Positions 10,697 through 23,663 of a stretch of DNA of 64,000 bases are shown here, piece by piece. The stretch comes from Romanomermis culicivorax. Taxonomy: Eukaryota > Nematoda > Enoplea > Mermithida > Mermithidae. The stretch lies in NCBI GenBank assembly GCA_963922205.1, contig CAWUHX010000537.1, forward strand, positions 1-64,000, written 5' to 3'. Under the pieces are notes generated by a model. The model did no database searches and was not told the DNA's origin. It saw only the letters and a program-made list of their open reading frames with translations. Position numbers and translations under genes: made by a program. Positions within the stretch are counted from its first letter, which is position 1, and every line of letters begins with the position of its first letter.

Positions 10697-11344
10697 CTGT
10701 CCCGGACAATGCAGTACAGGAAATGGAACATTCACATCTATAATTTAATTATACTGTAAGTTATGGGTCACTTGTACTTGCACATCATTTTAGAAATATT
10801 GAATTTTCGCAGATTTCTGAAAAACAAACATTTCTGGAAAATTTTTGGAAAATTGACATTTTCTGCAACTTTTTAAATAATTTTTGTAAGAGTAAAATTT
10901 TTCAAAAAAATTTAGAAAAATATGAATTTTTGGAAAATTTTAAAAACTAAATTTTCGAAAGTTTTTAAAAAATTTGACATTTTTCGCAATATCTGAAAAA
11001 TTAAAATTCTTAGAAATTTTAATAAATATCCAAGTGATAATGAAAATAAAAAAAATATAAAAAAAATGAATATAAAAGAATATTATAGAATATTGCGGAA
11101 AGATCTAGATTCGGTACAATGCGGTACATAGAATATACCTGCACATCATGTCATGTGATCATACTGTAAGGTATCTGGTACTTGCACATCACGCAATATG
11201 ATCATACTGTAAGATATGTATCATGCCCAATAAGTGAAAATCGGGTTCTGAAAAAATGAATCAAGCCATTAAATTGTTAGATTAGAGTCACACTAAAAAT
11301 TTTTTTGGGGACATTGCGTCATCAATTTTAAGCTCCGAGTCGGC

Positions 11345-12700
11345 CAAAATTGTTCAGTGACGGTGTAAAGTTGCAAAAAAAGTTGTGAAATTGCTCAAAT
11401 GTTGTAAAATTGTCAAAAAATTGTTCAGTGAGGTTGTAAAGTTAGAAAAAAAAGTTGTGAAATTGCATAAATGTTGTAAAGTTGTCAAAAAATTACCAGA
11501 AAAGCTTGTAAAGTTGGCAGAAAAAAAATAACCAAAAAAGTTGTAAAGTTGCAAAAATTCTTGTAAAATAGCCCGATAATTGTCGAGTTGTTAAAAAAAG
11601 AATTTTCAGAAAAGTTGTAAAGTCACAAAAGAGTTGTAAAACTGGTTAAAATTTCTAAAAATTTTGCCAAAAAAGTGTTAGAAAAATAATGAAGTTGTAA
11701 AGTTGTCGAAAATTTTGGCAGAAGAGTTGTAAAGTTATCAGAAAAGCGCTAGCAGAAATGGGGAGTGCTAGAAAAATTGTAAAGTTGTTGAATTGCTTAA
11801 AAGGTGTAAGGCTGTCAAAAAATTGTTCAGTGAGGTTGTAAAGTTGCAAAAAAAGTTGTGAAATTGCTTAAATGTTGTAATGTTGTCAAAAAATTATCAG
11901 AAAAGTTTGTAAAGTTGGCAGAAAAAAATAACCAAAAAAGTTGTAAAGTTGCAAAAATTCTTGTAAAATAGCCTGATACATGCCGAGTTGTTAGAAAAAG
12001 AATTTTCAGAAAAGTTGTAAAGTCACAAAAGAGTTGTAAAACTGCTTAAAATTTCTAGAAACTTTGTCGAAAAATTGTTTAAAAAATTGTAAAGTTGTAA
12101 AGGAATAGCCAGAAGAGTTGTAAAGTTGTCAAAAAAGTTGTAGAATTGCCAAAAAGGTGTAATGCTGCCAAAAAATTGTTCAATGAGGTTGTAAAGTTGC
12201 AAAAAAAGTTGTGAAATTGCTTAAATGTTGTAAAATTGTCAAAAAATTACCAGAAAAGTTTGTAAAGTTGGCAGAAAAAATAACCAAAAAAGTTGTAAAG
12301 TTGCAAAAATTCTTGTAAAATAGCCCGATAGTCGAGTTGTTTAAAAAACAATTTTCAGAAAAGTTGTAAAGTCACAAAAGAGTTGTAAAACTGGTTAAGA
12401 TTTCTAAAAATTTCCTCAAAAAAGTGTTTGAAAACTTGTAAAGTTGTGAAAAAAACGCCAGATGAGTTGTAAAGTTGTCAAACAAGTGCTAGAAAATGTA
12501 AAGTTGCAAAAAAAGTTGTAGAATTGCCTAAAAGGTTTAATGCTGTCAAAAAATTGTTCAGTGAGGTTGTAAAGTTGCAAAAAAAGTTGTGAAATTGCTT
12601 AAATGTTGTAAAGTTGTCAAAAAATTACCAGAAAAGTTTGTAAAGTTGGCAGAAAAAAATAACCAAAAAAGTTGTAAAGTTGCACAAGTTCTTGTAAAGT
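11345..12700. repeat. TTGTAAAGTTG family, second block, same orientation as 3.7-6.6 kb
   Basis: About four long units of 350-400 bases are marked by CAGTGAGGTTGTAAAGTTG or CAATGAGG near 11427, 11829, 12181 and 12560. Each is followed by TTACCAGAAAAG and TAACCAAAAAAGTTGTAAAG. The units closely match those in lectin intron 3, so the family was copied on both sides of the lectin 5' end. Confidence 0.9.
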
Positions 12701-12710
12701 AGCGTCGACA

Positions 12711-12855
12711 CTAGCCAGAAAATAGAGCAAGTAAATTTGAAAATGCGGATTCGCTGAATCCGGCTACAGTAATTATCTGAAAATAGTTCGCTAAAGTGAC
12801 GTGGGTACAAACCTGCGAGCAACATGCACTTATTGCCATATTGTTACAAAAGTGC
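12711..12855 (-). CDS. candidate exon, unknown cysteine-containing peptide
   Basis: On the minus strand a good acceptor (TCATATTTAG) is followed by an open frame of 47 residues ending in TAG at 12713-12711. It has four cysteines in HFCNN, SACCSQVC and a hydrophobic end. It is unique sequence between two repeat blocks. An ATG at codon 6 would also allow a 42-residue peptide after trans-splicing at the same AG. I do not recognise it, and no partner exon in the right phase was found. Confidence 0.3.
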
Positions 12856-12955
12856 CTAAATATGAAAACATTTTCGAGGATTAAAAGTTACTAGAATGCT
12901 AAATATATACCTATATTATACCACGTGGGGCTTCACATCAAATTTACAATTTTTG

Positions 12956-15190
12956 GTAATTTTTTGCAATTTTAAATTTTTTTGTGGTAAAATTCGACAT
13001 TTTTCAACAATTTGCAACAGTTTCTTGACGGGTTTTAATAACTTTACAATTTTTATATCAACTTTTTTAAAAACTTTACACTTTTTAAGAAACTTTTCAT
13101 TTTTTCGGCAGGTTAACCATTTCTTTACTACGTCGCAAATTTAGTAGCATTTTTCAAGAAAATTCTAGATTATTTTTGACAATTTTAAGCAATTTTACAA
13201 CGTTTTTTACAACATTTCAATTTTTCTTACAACTTTACAACTTTTTTGGCATTTTTTAGGCAATTTCATATATTTTTTGAAAATTTAGAACAATTTTACA
13301 AATTTTTCGCAACTTTACAACTTTCAAGCCACTTTACAACTTTTTTGGCATTTTCAAGGCAATTTCATATATTTTTTGAAAATTTTAAGCAATTTGACAA
13401 ATTTTCTGCAACTTTACAACTTTTCTGAGAGCTTTTTCACATCTTTACTACTTTTGAGCTAGTTTACAACTTTTTTGGCATTTTTTAAGGCGATTCTACA
13501 TAGTTTTTGAAAATTAAAAACAATTTTACAAATTTTTTGCAACTTTACAACTTTTCTGAGAGCTTTTTGACATCTTTACTACTTTTGAGCCAGTTTACAA
13601 CTTTTTTGGCATTTTTTAAGGCGATTCCACATAGTTTTTGAAAATTTTAAGCAATTTTACAAATTTTTCGCAACTTTACAACTTTCAAGCCACTTTACAA
13701 CTTTTTTGGCATTTTCTAGGCAATTCCACATAGCTTTTGAAAATTTAAAACAATTTTACAAATTTTTCGCAACTTTACAACTTCAAAGCCACTTTACAAC
13801 TTTTTGGCATTTTTAGCCAATTTAATATAATTTTTGAGGATTTTAAGCAATTTTACAAATTTTTTGCAATTTTGTAACTTTTTTGACAATTTTATGGCCA
13901 CTTTACGACTTTTTTAAACAGTTTTACAACTCTTTCGTCAATTTTTTTGGAAAGTTTACGTAGTTTTTGGCAAATTTAAGCAATTTTACAGTTTTTTGAC
14001 AACTTTACAACTTCTAAATAATTGTTAAATTTTTTTGAAACTTTACAACATTTCTGGCAATTCTTTTGACAATTTTACAACTTTTTTTCAATTTTGCAAC
14101 ATTTTTACAATTTTTTAGCAATTTTACAATTTTTTTGTTTTTCCAACTTTTCTGGGATTTTCTTGCCAACTTTACAATTTTTAGTTAATTTTACAATTTT
14201 CGGCACTTTTTTATCAACTTTACATGTTTTCGGAAATTTTTTCTATATTTTTTTGCATATTTACAATTTTTCTCTCAAATTTTAGGCAACTTTACAAGTT
14301 TTATGCAATTTTACCATTTTTTGCAACTTTTATAGCAGTTTGGACAACTTTACAATTTTTCCGGCATTTTTATGACAATTTTACAACTTTTCCGTCAATT
14401 TTTTGACAACTTCCCAAGTTTTAAGCGATTTTACATTTTTTCGAGCAATATTTTGACAACTTTACTATTCTAAAGACACTTTACAACTTTTTTTGCAACT
14501 TTACAACTATTCTGACAAATATCTGGACAAGTTTGCAAGTTTAAAGCAATTTAGCGATTTTTCGCAACTTTACAACTTTCGTGCCTTTTTTGGACAACTT
14601 TACACATTTTGTGGCAATTTTTTGACAACTTTACAACTTTTTAGCCAATTTTTTGAAAATTTTACAACTTTAAGACAATTAATTTATGCAACTTTTTAAC
14701 TTTTCACAGTTTTTTCCGACAAATTTACAACTTTTTAGCCAATTTTTTGAAAATTTTACAACTTTAAGACAATTAATTTATGCAACTTTACAACTTTTCT
14801 GGCAGTTTTTTCCGACAAATTTACAACTTTTTTGCCAATTTTTTGAAAATTTTACAACTTTAAGACAATTAATTTATGCAACTTTACAACTTTTCTGGCA
14901 GTTTTTTCCGACAAATTTACAACTTTTTTGCCAATTTTTTGAAAATTTTACAACTTTAAGACAGTTAATTTATGCAACTTTACAACTTTTCACAGTTTTT
15001 TCCGACAAATTTACAACTTTTTTGCCAATTTTTTGAAAATTTTACAACTTTAAGACAGTTAATTTATGCAACTTTACAACTTTTCTGGCAGTTTTTTCCG
15101 ACAAATTTACAACTTTTAAGCAACTTTACACTTTTTTGGCAATTTTCAATCAATTTGATGACTTTTTGTCAACTTTACAATTTTTGACAA
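12956..15190. repeat. CAACTTTACAAC family, inverted relative to 3.7-12.7 kb
   Basis: The same core as TTGTAAAGTTG but on the opposite strand. From 13.2 to 13.8 kb units of about 115-120 bases carry TTTTTGGCATTTT. From 14.64 to 15.1 kb five near-identical units of about 95 bases carry AAGACAATTAATTTATGC. Open frames here are repeat artefacts. Confidence 0.9.
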
Positions 15191-15194
15191 TTTT

Positions 15195-18100
15195 TTTGAT
15201 ATTTTTTATTCTTATTTTTATTTTTATTCATTTTTTTATTTTCACTTTTTTCATTTCTATTTTTATTTTTTGTTTAATGCATAATTTTTTTACTTTTATT
15301 TTTATTTATTTTTACTTTTTCATTTTTATTTATTTTTACTTTTTCATTTTTATTTATTTTTACTTTTTCATTTTTATTTATTTTTACTTTTTCATTTTTA
15401 TTTATTTTTACTTTTTCATTTTTATTTATTTTTACTTTTTCACTTTTATTTATTTTTACTTTTTCATTTTTATTTATTTTTACTTTTTCATTTTTATTTT
15501 TATTTTTTGTTCGGTTCCCAATTTTCTTACTTTTATTTTTATTTTTGTTTTTCTTCTCGTTTTATTTTTTGCTATTTTTTTACCATTATTTTTTTTATTT
15601 TGATTTTTATTTTTCTACTCTTTTTATTTTTTGTGTCTTTTTATTTTTCTTCTCTTTTTATTTTTCTTCCCTTTTTATTTTTCTTCTCTTTTTTTCTCCT
15701 ATTTTTATTTTCATCTTTATTTTTTTAATTTGAATTTTTTTACTTTTATTTTTGGTTCATTTTTATTTTTTTTAATTTTTTTATATTTTTATTTTTATTT
15801 TTATTTTTTTTCATTTTTATTTTTATTTTTTTTATTTTTATTATTTTTTTTATTTTTATTTTTATTTTTATTTTTATTATTATTTTTATTTTTATTTTTA
15901 TTTTTATTTTTATTTTTATTTTTATTTTTATTTTTATTTTTATTTTTATTTTTATTTTTATTATTTTTATTTTTATTTTTATTTTTATTTTTATTTTTAT
16001 TTTTATTTATTTTTATTTGTTTTTATTTTTATTTTTTTTTTATTTTTATTTTTTTTTTTTAATTTTAATTTTAATTTTAATTTTTATTTTTATTTTTATT
16101 TTTATTTTTATTTTTATTTTTATTTTTATTTTTATTTTTATTTTTATTTTTATTTTTATTTTTATTTTTATTTTTATTTTTATTTTTATTTTTATTTTTA
16201 TTTTTATTTTTATTTTTATTTTTATTTTTATTTTTATTTTTATTTTTATTTTTATTTTTATTTTTATCTTTCTTTTCATTTTTTTTTCATTTCACTATGT
16301 TGTTTATTTTTTTCCTTTTTTACTTTCTGTTTGTTGTTTTTTTGTTGAGTTCTTGGTTTGTTATGCTACTCTTTTTTATTTGTTTTTTCAATTTTATGTT
16401 TTTATTTTTGTTTTTATTATAATTCTTTCATCTCATTTTCCTCTTCTTTTTGTTCATTTTTCGTTTTTTTTTTACTTTTTGTTTTTATTGTTTTATTTGT
16501 TATCATTTTACCATATTGATTGTTTTCTTTTCTTTATTTATTGTTGTTTTGTTTTTTTGCTCAGTTTTTGGTTTTTTGTTTTACTCTTTTTTATGTATTT
16601 TTTTAAACTTTTTTCATTATTATTCTCTCATTTCGGTGTTTTCTTTTTTGTCTATTTTTCATTTTTTTGTTTTACTTGTTACCATTTTTCTATATTGTTT
16701 TTTTAATTTTTTACTTTTTGTTGTTTATATTTGTTCATTTTACCATATTATTTGTTGTCTTCTTTTAATTTTTGTGTGAACTTATTTTTTTAGTTTATGG
16801 TCTTTTTTATTTCTTTTTTTTTATTTTGTATATTTATCTTTTACTTTTGTTTCTATTATTATTCTACCATTTTTTCTCTTTTTGTTTTTTTTTAGTTTTT
16901 CATTTCCATTTTACAATACTATTCGTTTTCTTTTTTTAGTTTTTGTGTGTTTTTTTTGTTCAGTTTTTGATTTTTTGTGTTACACTTTTTTATTTTATGT
17001 TTTTATCTATTTTTTTTCTTTTGTTTCCATTATTATCCTCTAATTTCTTTTATCTTCTTTGTTAATTTTTCGTTTTTGTTTTTTTTTCATTTTTTTTATT
17101 TTTATTACTCTACTTTTTTGTTTTTCTTTATTTTTCATGTTTTCACTTTATTATATTGTTTTTTTTTAGTTTCTTCCTTTTTTGTGTCTTGTTTTTTTGT
17201 TGAATTCTTGGTTTGATTTGTTATTCTTTTTTTTTATTTTGTACTTTTATCAATTTTTTACTTTTGTTTTCTTTATTATTGCTATATTGTTTGTTTTCTT
17301 TTTTTACTTTTTGTGTGTTGTTAACGCTTTGTGTTTTTTTATTTATTTATTTTAATTTTGTGTTTTTCTTATTTTTACTTTTTTTTTCATTATCATCCTC
17401 TACTTTTTATCTCTTACATGTTTTGTTTTTCTGGTTTTTTTTGTGTTTTTTTTTGTTTTTTTTCTATTTTACTTATTTTTTGTATTTTATTTCCTCACTT
17501 TTTTGTGTTTTTATCAGTTGTCTACTTCTTTTTTTTGTTTTGTTTCTTTTTTTATTTTTTCTGTTTTGCTAATGCATTGTTCTCTTTTTTCTTTTTTGTT
17601 GTACTCTTCTGTTATTTTTATTTTTGTTTATATCTATTTTTACTTTTGTTTTCATTATTATTGTCTCATTTTATTTCTTTCCTGTTTTTGTTCATTTTTG
17701 GTTTTTTTACTTTTTTTATTATTTTTCAAAATTGTTTGTTTTCTGTTTTCACTTTTGTGTTTTGTTATTGCTTTGTTCAGTTTGTTTTTTTTATGTTTTT
17801 ATATCTTTTTTGTTTTTGTTTTTTCTTTTTTTTTACTTTTTTCATTATCATTCTTTCATTTCATTTGTTTCTTGTTTTTGTTCATTTTTTTGTTTTCTTT
17901 TCACACTTTTTGTGTTTTGTTTTTGCTTTTTTCAGTTTTTCGTTTTTTGTGTTACTCTTTTTATTTATTTTGTTTAATTTTTATGTTTTTATTTTGTTTT
18001 TATTTTTGTTTTTTTGCGTCTTTTTTGTTTTTTATTACTTTTTAATTATTATTTTCTTATTTCATTTTATTTTGTTTTTGTTCATGTTTCGTTTTTTTTT

Positions 18101-18485
18101 ACTTTTGCCATTATTTTACCAAATTTTTTGTTTTGTTTTTTTTATCTTCCGTGTTTTGTTTTTGCTTTCCAGTTTTTCGTTTGTTTTTTTTTGTTTTTGT
18201 CTTTTTGTTTATTCTGTTTAAATTTTATGTTTTTATTTTATTTTTGTTTATTGCCTCTTTTTTGTTTTTTTTTACTTTTTTATTTTTATTTTCTGATTTT
18301 ATTTTTTTTCATCCTTCGTTTTTTTACTTTGGTTATCATTTTACAAAATTGTTTGTTTTTTTCAGTTTTTGTGTTTTGTTATTGCTTTGTTCAGTTTTTT
18401 GTTTTTTTTACTTTTCTCATTTACTTGTTTAAATTTAATGTTTTTATTTTGTTTTTGCTTTTTGTGTCTTTTTTTGTTTTTGTGT
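15195..18485. repeat. T-rich low-complexity tract with ATTTTT hexamer arrays
   Basis: About 3.3 kb of almost pure T-rich plus strand. From 15.30 to 15.50 kb a TTTTTATTTA/CTTTTTCATT unit of about 27 bases repeats. At 15.86-16.01 and 16.08-16.27 kb there are pure ATTTTT hexamers, the latter about 31 copies. From 16.3 to 18.48 kb the tract is degenerate TTTTTGTTTT. The long Phe/Leu/Ile open frames have no other protein character. It probably lies in an intron of the plus-strand gene ending at 28.46 kb. Confidence 0.9.
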
Positions 18486-18489
18486 CTTT

Positions 18490-21400
18490 TTGCCACTTTA
18501 CACTAACCATGAAAAGTGTAAAGTTTTCCAATTTCCTAGAAAACAGGGTTTTTAAAATCCAACTTTACACAACTAATTTGAAGTTTAAAATTGTCGAAAT
18601 TTCAGACGTTTTAAGAGATAATTCCACTTTACACTAACCATGAAAAGTGTGAAGTTTTCAAATTTCCAAGAAAACATGGTTTTTAAAATCCAACTCTACA
18701 CCAATAATTTGAAGTTTAAAGTTGTCGAAATCACATGGCGTTTTCAGAGATAATTGCACTTTACAATAATCATAAAAAGTGTAAAAATGTCAACTTTCGG
18801 ACGTTTTTACAAAACAAAGTTTTTAAAATTCAACTTTACACCAATAATTGGAAGTTTAAAATTGTCGGAATTTCGAACGTTCCCCGAGATGAGAATTTGT
18901 TGCTAAATGAAACTTTACACTAGTGATCTAAAGTGTAAAGTTGTCAAATTTGAAACTATTCTAGAGATAAAAATTTGCTGACAAATCAACTTTACACTAA
19001 TAATTGGAAGTGTAAAGCTGTCAATTATAGATATGAGTAGGAATCATTGGCGCAGTCGGTTCAAAAGCGCAGCCAAATATTCAAAAGCGCAGTCGGTGAT
19101 ACTTTACACCAATAATTAGATGTGTAAAGCTGTCAATTATGGAGTTTTCCAGAGATGAGAATTTTTTGGTAAATTTAATTTTACACAAATGATTAAAAGT
19201 TTAGTTTTCAAATTTCAGACGTTTTCAGAGATGAGAAGTTGGTAAATTCGACTTTACACCAGTGATTGCAAGTGTAAAGGGATTAAAATTTACACACATT
19301 CAGATGTGAGAATTTTTTGTAAATTCAACTTTACACTAACCAAAAAAGTGTAAAGTTGTCAAATGTCCCGTTTCCAGTTATACGCTAATGATTAAGAGTA
19401 GTGTAAATTTGACAAAATAACAGACATTTTGAGAATTGATAATTTTCGGTAAATTCAACTTTACACAAATGATTGCAAGTGTAAAGTTGTAGATTTCAAA
19501 CGTTTTCATAGATGATGATTTGTTGGTAAATTCAACTTTGCATTAATGATCGGAAGTGTAAAGTGGTCAATTTTCAAACGTTTTAAGAGATGAGAATATG
19601 CTGATAAATTCAACTTTACACTAATAATTTAAGGTGTAAAGTTGTCAAAACTTCAGACATTTTCACTGATGAGTTTTTTGGTTAATCCGACTTTACACTA
19701 ATTATTGAAAGTGTGAAGTTGTCGAATTTCCGTCAATACCAGAAAATGCCCTTTTTGTAAATTCAACTTTATTCCGATTTTTAAAAGTTTAAAGTCGCGG
19801 AAATTTCAGACATTTTCTGAGATGAGAATTTTTCGCCAACTGAACTTTACACCTACCATAAAAAGTGTAAAGTTATCAAATCTCCAATATTTCAAGTAAA
19901 TTGGGTTTTTTAACATGAACTTTTAGCCGACGTTTAGAAGTGTAAAGTTGTCGAAATTTCAGATATTTTCCGATTCAACTTTACACTAGTTATTTAAAGT
20001 GTAAAGTTATCAAATTTCAGACGTTTTCAGAGATGAGAATTTGCTGGTAAATTCGAGTTTACACCGATGATTGAAAGTGTAAATTTGTGAAAATTTCAGA
20101 CATCTTCGGAAATGGGAATTTGCTGGTAAATTCAACTTTACACTAGAAATTAAAAGTGTAAATTTGTCAATTTTTGAACGATTCCAGAGATAAGAATTTG
20201 TTCGTAAATTTAGCTTTACACTGATGATTGAAAGTTGCAAATTTCAAATATTTTCAAAGATCAGAATTTGACAATATATTTAATTTTACACTAATGCTTT
20301 GAAGTGTAAAATGGTAAAAATTTCAGACATCCTCAGATATGAGAATTTATTGATGAATTCAACTTTACACTGACCATTAGAAGTTTAAAGTGGTAAATTT
20401 CAGGCACCTTCAGATATCAGATTTTTTGGTAAATTCAACTTTACACTAATGATTTGAAGTGTAAAGTTGTAAAAATTTCAGACGTCCTCAGATATGAGAA
20501 TTTCTTGATGAATTCACCTTTAAACTGATCATGAGAAGTGTAAAGTGGTAAATTTCAGGCACCTTCAGAGACCAGTATTTGTTGATAAATTCAACATTAC
20601 ACTAATGATTTGGAGTGTAAAGTTGGAAATATTTCAGACATCCTCACATATGAGAATTTCTTGAAGAATTCAACTTTACACTGACTATTAGAAGTCTGAA
20701 GTGCTATGTTTCACTCATCATCAGAGATCAGAATTTGTTGGTAAATTCAACTTTACACTTAGGATTCAGAGTGTAAAATTAATTTTCACACAGCTTTCAA
20801 AATGAAAAATATTTGATAAATTAAACTTTACACCAATGCTTGGAAGTGTAAATTGATCAATTTTCGAACATTTTCAGAGATGAGAATTGATTGGTAAATT
20901 CGACTTTACACCAATGATTGAAAGTGTAAAGTTGTCAAATTTCATTTGTTTTGATGAATGAGTATTTGTTGATGAAATCAACTTTACACAACAGAGTCGT
21001 CAAAATTTCACCTATCATCAGAGATTAGCATTTGTTGGTCAACTCGACTTTACACTAATAGTTGAAAGTGTAAAGTTGGCGGAACTTCACACATCATCAG
21101 AAATGAGAATATTTTGATAAATTCAACTTTACACTATTGATTGAAAGTGTAAAGTTGCAAATTTCTAATGTTTTTTAGAGATGAGAATTTGTTAATAAAT
21201 TCAATTTACGCCTATGATTTGGAGTGTAAAGTTGTAAAAATTTCAGACATCATCAGATATGAGAATTTGTTGATAGATTCAACTTTACACTGACCATTTT
21301 TGTGCAAAGTTCATCAATTTCCGGAGATCAAAATTTTCTGAAAAATTAAACTTTACACGAATCATTGTCAGTGTAAAGTTGTCAAAATTTTAGACGTTAT

Positions 21401-23580
21401 CAATTTCTAGGTAAATTCAATTTTACACTAAATATTAAACAGCTCTATTGTTGAAATTTTGAACGTTTTCACAGATCAGAATTTTCCGGTAAAATGAACT
21501 TTACACCAATCACCTTTACACTATCCAGTTAGTGCAAATTTTTTTGTAAATTCTACTTTACACTTACTATATCCAGTGGAAAGTTGTTGAAATTTCGGGC
21601 TTGAGAATTTTGGAAATACATAAATCATCATAAGTGTAAAGTTGATGAAATACTAACTGCAGGCGTTTTCAGAAACGAAATTTGGTAAATAAATCCAACT
21701 TTACACTTACTATTAATAGTGCTAAGTTAACTTTACACTAATTTTTGAAAGTGTAAAGTTGTAAAATTTCAAAAGTTTCATATATGATCATTTTTCGGTC
21801 AATTCAACTTTACACTCAGCATTAACCATTGAAAGTGTAAAGTAATCTAAACCCATGATACGGTGTTTAGAGGCGATAATTTTTTGTTTCATTGAACTTT
21901 ACACCAACCATTGAAAGTGTTATGCCGTTGAAATTTTAGACATTTTTCGAAATGTTAAATATATCTTTACACTGCTCATAAAAAGTGTAAAGTTATGTAA
22001 ACTCCAAACATTTTTAGTTTTTGGTGGTTTGAACTTTACACTAAACACTAAAATGTAAATTTACTCGAATTTCAAAAATTCGCTGATATGATATTTTTAA
22101 TGACTTTACACTGCCTTCAAAAGTGTAAAGTCTAATGAATTTCGGATGTTTTCGATTTACGTCAATTTCAACTTTACAATGACATAAAATTTCATAGATG
22201 ATATTGTTAAATGAATTTAACTTTACACTGCCTATAAAAAGTGTAAAGTTGTTTAAATTTTTGTTTTTGTGAATTTCAACTTTACACTAACCACTTAATG
22301 TGTTAAGATATCAAAATTTCGGAATTATTCAAAGATATTATTTTTTAAAGAATTTTACTTTACACCACTGTTACAAGTGTAAAGTTGTATACGTTTAGGA
22401 CTTTTTCAAGGTTCGACTTTACACTGATCATTGAAAGTGTAAATTTATCCAAATATGCGACATTTTCAAAGATGATATTCTTTAATAAATTTAACTTTAC
22501 ACGGCCCATAAAAAGTGTAAAGTTGCTCAAATTTCAGCCGTTTCCAGTGTGTGTTAATATAAACTTTACACTAATCACCAAAAGTATAAAGATGTCAAAA
22601 TTCTTCAAGTTTTCAGAAAAGATATTTTTCAATGAATTTAACTTTACACCACTCTTAAAAAGTGTAAAGTCGTACGAACTTGAAATGTTTTCAATTTCTG
22701 ATGATTTGAACTTTACACTAACCACTAAAAGTGTTGTAAAGATATCAAATGTTCAGAAATTTTCAGTGCTGATATTGTTTTAATTAAAACACTTTACACA
22801 GCCTGTAAAAAGTGTAAAGTTACGTAAATTCGAGTCGTTTTTTTATCGTTTCAACTTTACATCGACAATTAAAAGTGTAAAGGTATCCAAATTTAACACA
22901 TTAATTGTTGAATTAATTTGACTTTACACCACTTTTAAAAAGTGTAAAATTGTATAAATTCCTAATGTTTTCAATTTTTTAAATTTCAACCTTACAACGA
23001 CGATTATAAGTGTAAACTTTTTTAAATTTCTGATATTTTTAATAAATTTAACTTTACATTGCCCCTAAAAGGTGTAAAATTGTTTAAATTTTGGACGTTT
23101 GCAGTTTTTGGTGATTTCAACTTTACACCAACAATTAAAAATGTAAAGTTATCAGAATTGCGAATATTTTCAGAAACGATTTCTAAAAAATTAATTCAGC
23201 TTTACAGTTCTTTTAAAAAGTGTAAAGTTGTATAAATTTCAGACGCTTAGGTTTTTTCCAATTTCTACTTTACACTAAAAATCAAAAATGTAAATTTATC
23301 CAAATTTCACACTTTGTCGGAGATGATGTTTTTTAATGAATTTTACTTTACACTGCCTTTAAAAAGTGTAAAGTTGTATGATTTTTCTTACTTTTCCGAT
23401 TTCTGCTAATTTCAACTTTACACTAGCCAGTAAAAGTGTAAATATATCAAAAGTTCAGACGCTTCGAGAGATTATGTTTCTTCAATTAATTTAACTTTAC
23501 ACCGCCTTCAAAAATGCAAAGTTTTATAAATTTAGACTTTTTATTGTTTAAACTTTACACTGAGTGTAAAGTGGTCAAAA
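18490..23580. repeat. tandem array of AACTTTACACT/AGTGTAAAGTT hairpin units
   Basis: About 5.1 kb of units near 75-85 bases, roughly 60 copies. Each unit carries AACTTTACACT, about 8-12 variable bases, then AGTGTAAAGTT, so each can form a stem of about 11 pairs. The spacers hold TTTCAGACGTTTTCAGAGAT and GAGAATTTGTTGGTAAATTC. Between about 19035 and 19090 a GC-rich insertion, TTCAAAAGCGCAG repeated, interrupts the pattern. Confidence 0.92.
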
Positions 23581-23586
23581 TTTTAG

Positions 23587-23663
23587 ACATCCTGCAGCGG
23601 CGAAAAAATCGGATCATCGAAATCCCGTTCCAGATTAGTTGAATCGATGACCAAAGTTTGCGC
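23587..23663 (+). CDS. cysteine-rich gene, exon n-2
   Basis: Unique sequence right after the hairpin array. The acceptor ends at 23586 (TTTTAG); an alternative AG at 23595-23596 (CTGCAG) would drop a few residues. It encodes TSCSGEKIGSSKSRSRLVES and MTKVC and ends GC then GTAAGT, phase 2. Confidence 0.55.

Larger units (their letters stand above)
10315..11344. other. intergenic stretch with dispersed CATACTGTAAG motif
   Basis: No gene seen. AGAATATTATAGAATATTG occurs near 10661 and 11080. The paired motif ACTTGCACATCA plus ATACTGTAAG is found near 10750-10790 and twice at 11140-11215. The same motif lies inverted at about 7056-7095 in lectin intron 2, so it is a dispersed repeat. A good acceptor-like site on the minus strand (CATTTTTTCAG near 11255) leads into no convincing exon. 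Confidence 0.5.

Noticed and set aside
15136..18637. Plus-strand frames of up to 296 codons of Phe, Leu and Ile
   Set aside because: They are low-complexity T-rich DNA; composition alone keeps the frame open.
18490..23580. CRISPR array, given regular spacing and palindromic repeats
   Set aside because: The genome is eukaryotic, repeats and spacers both drift, spacers are related to each other, and no cas genes exist.
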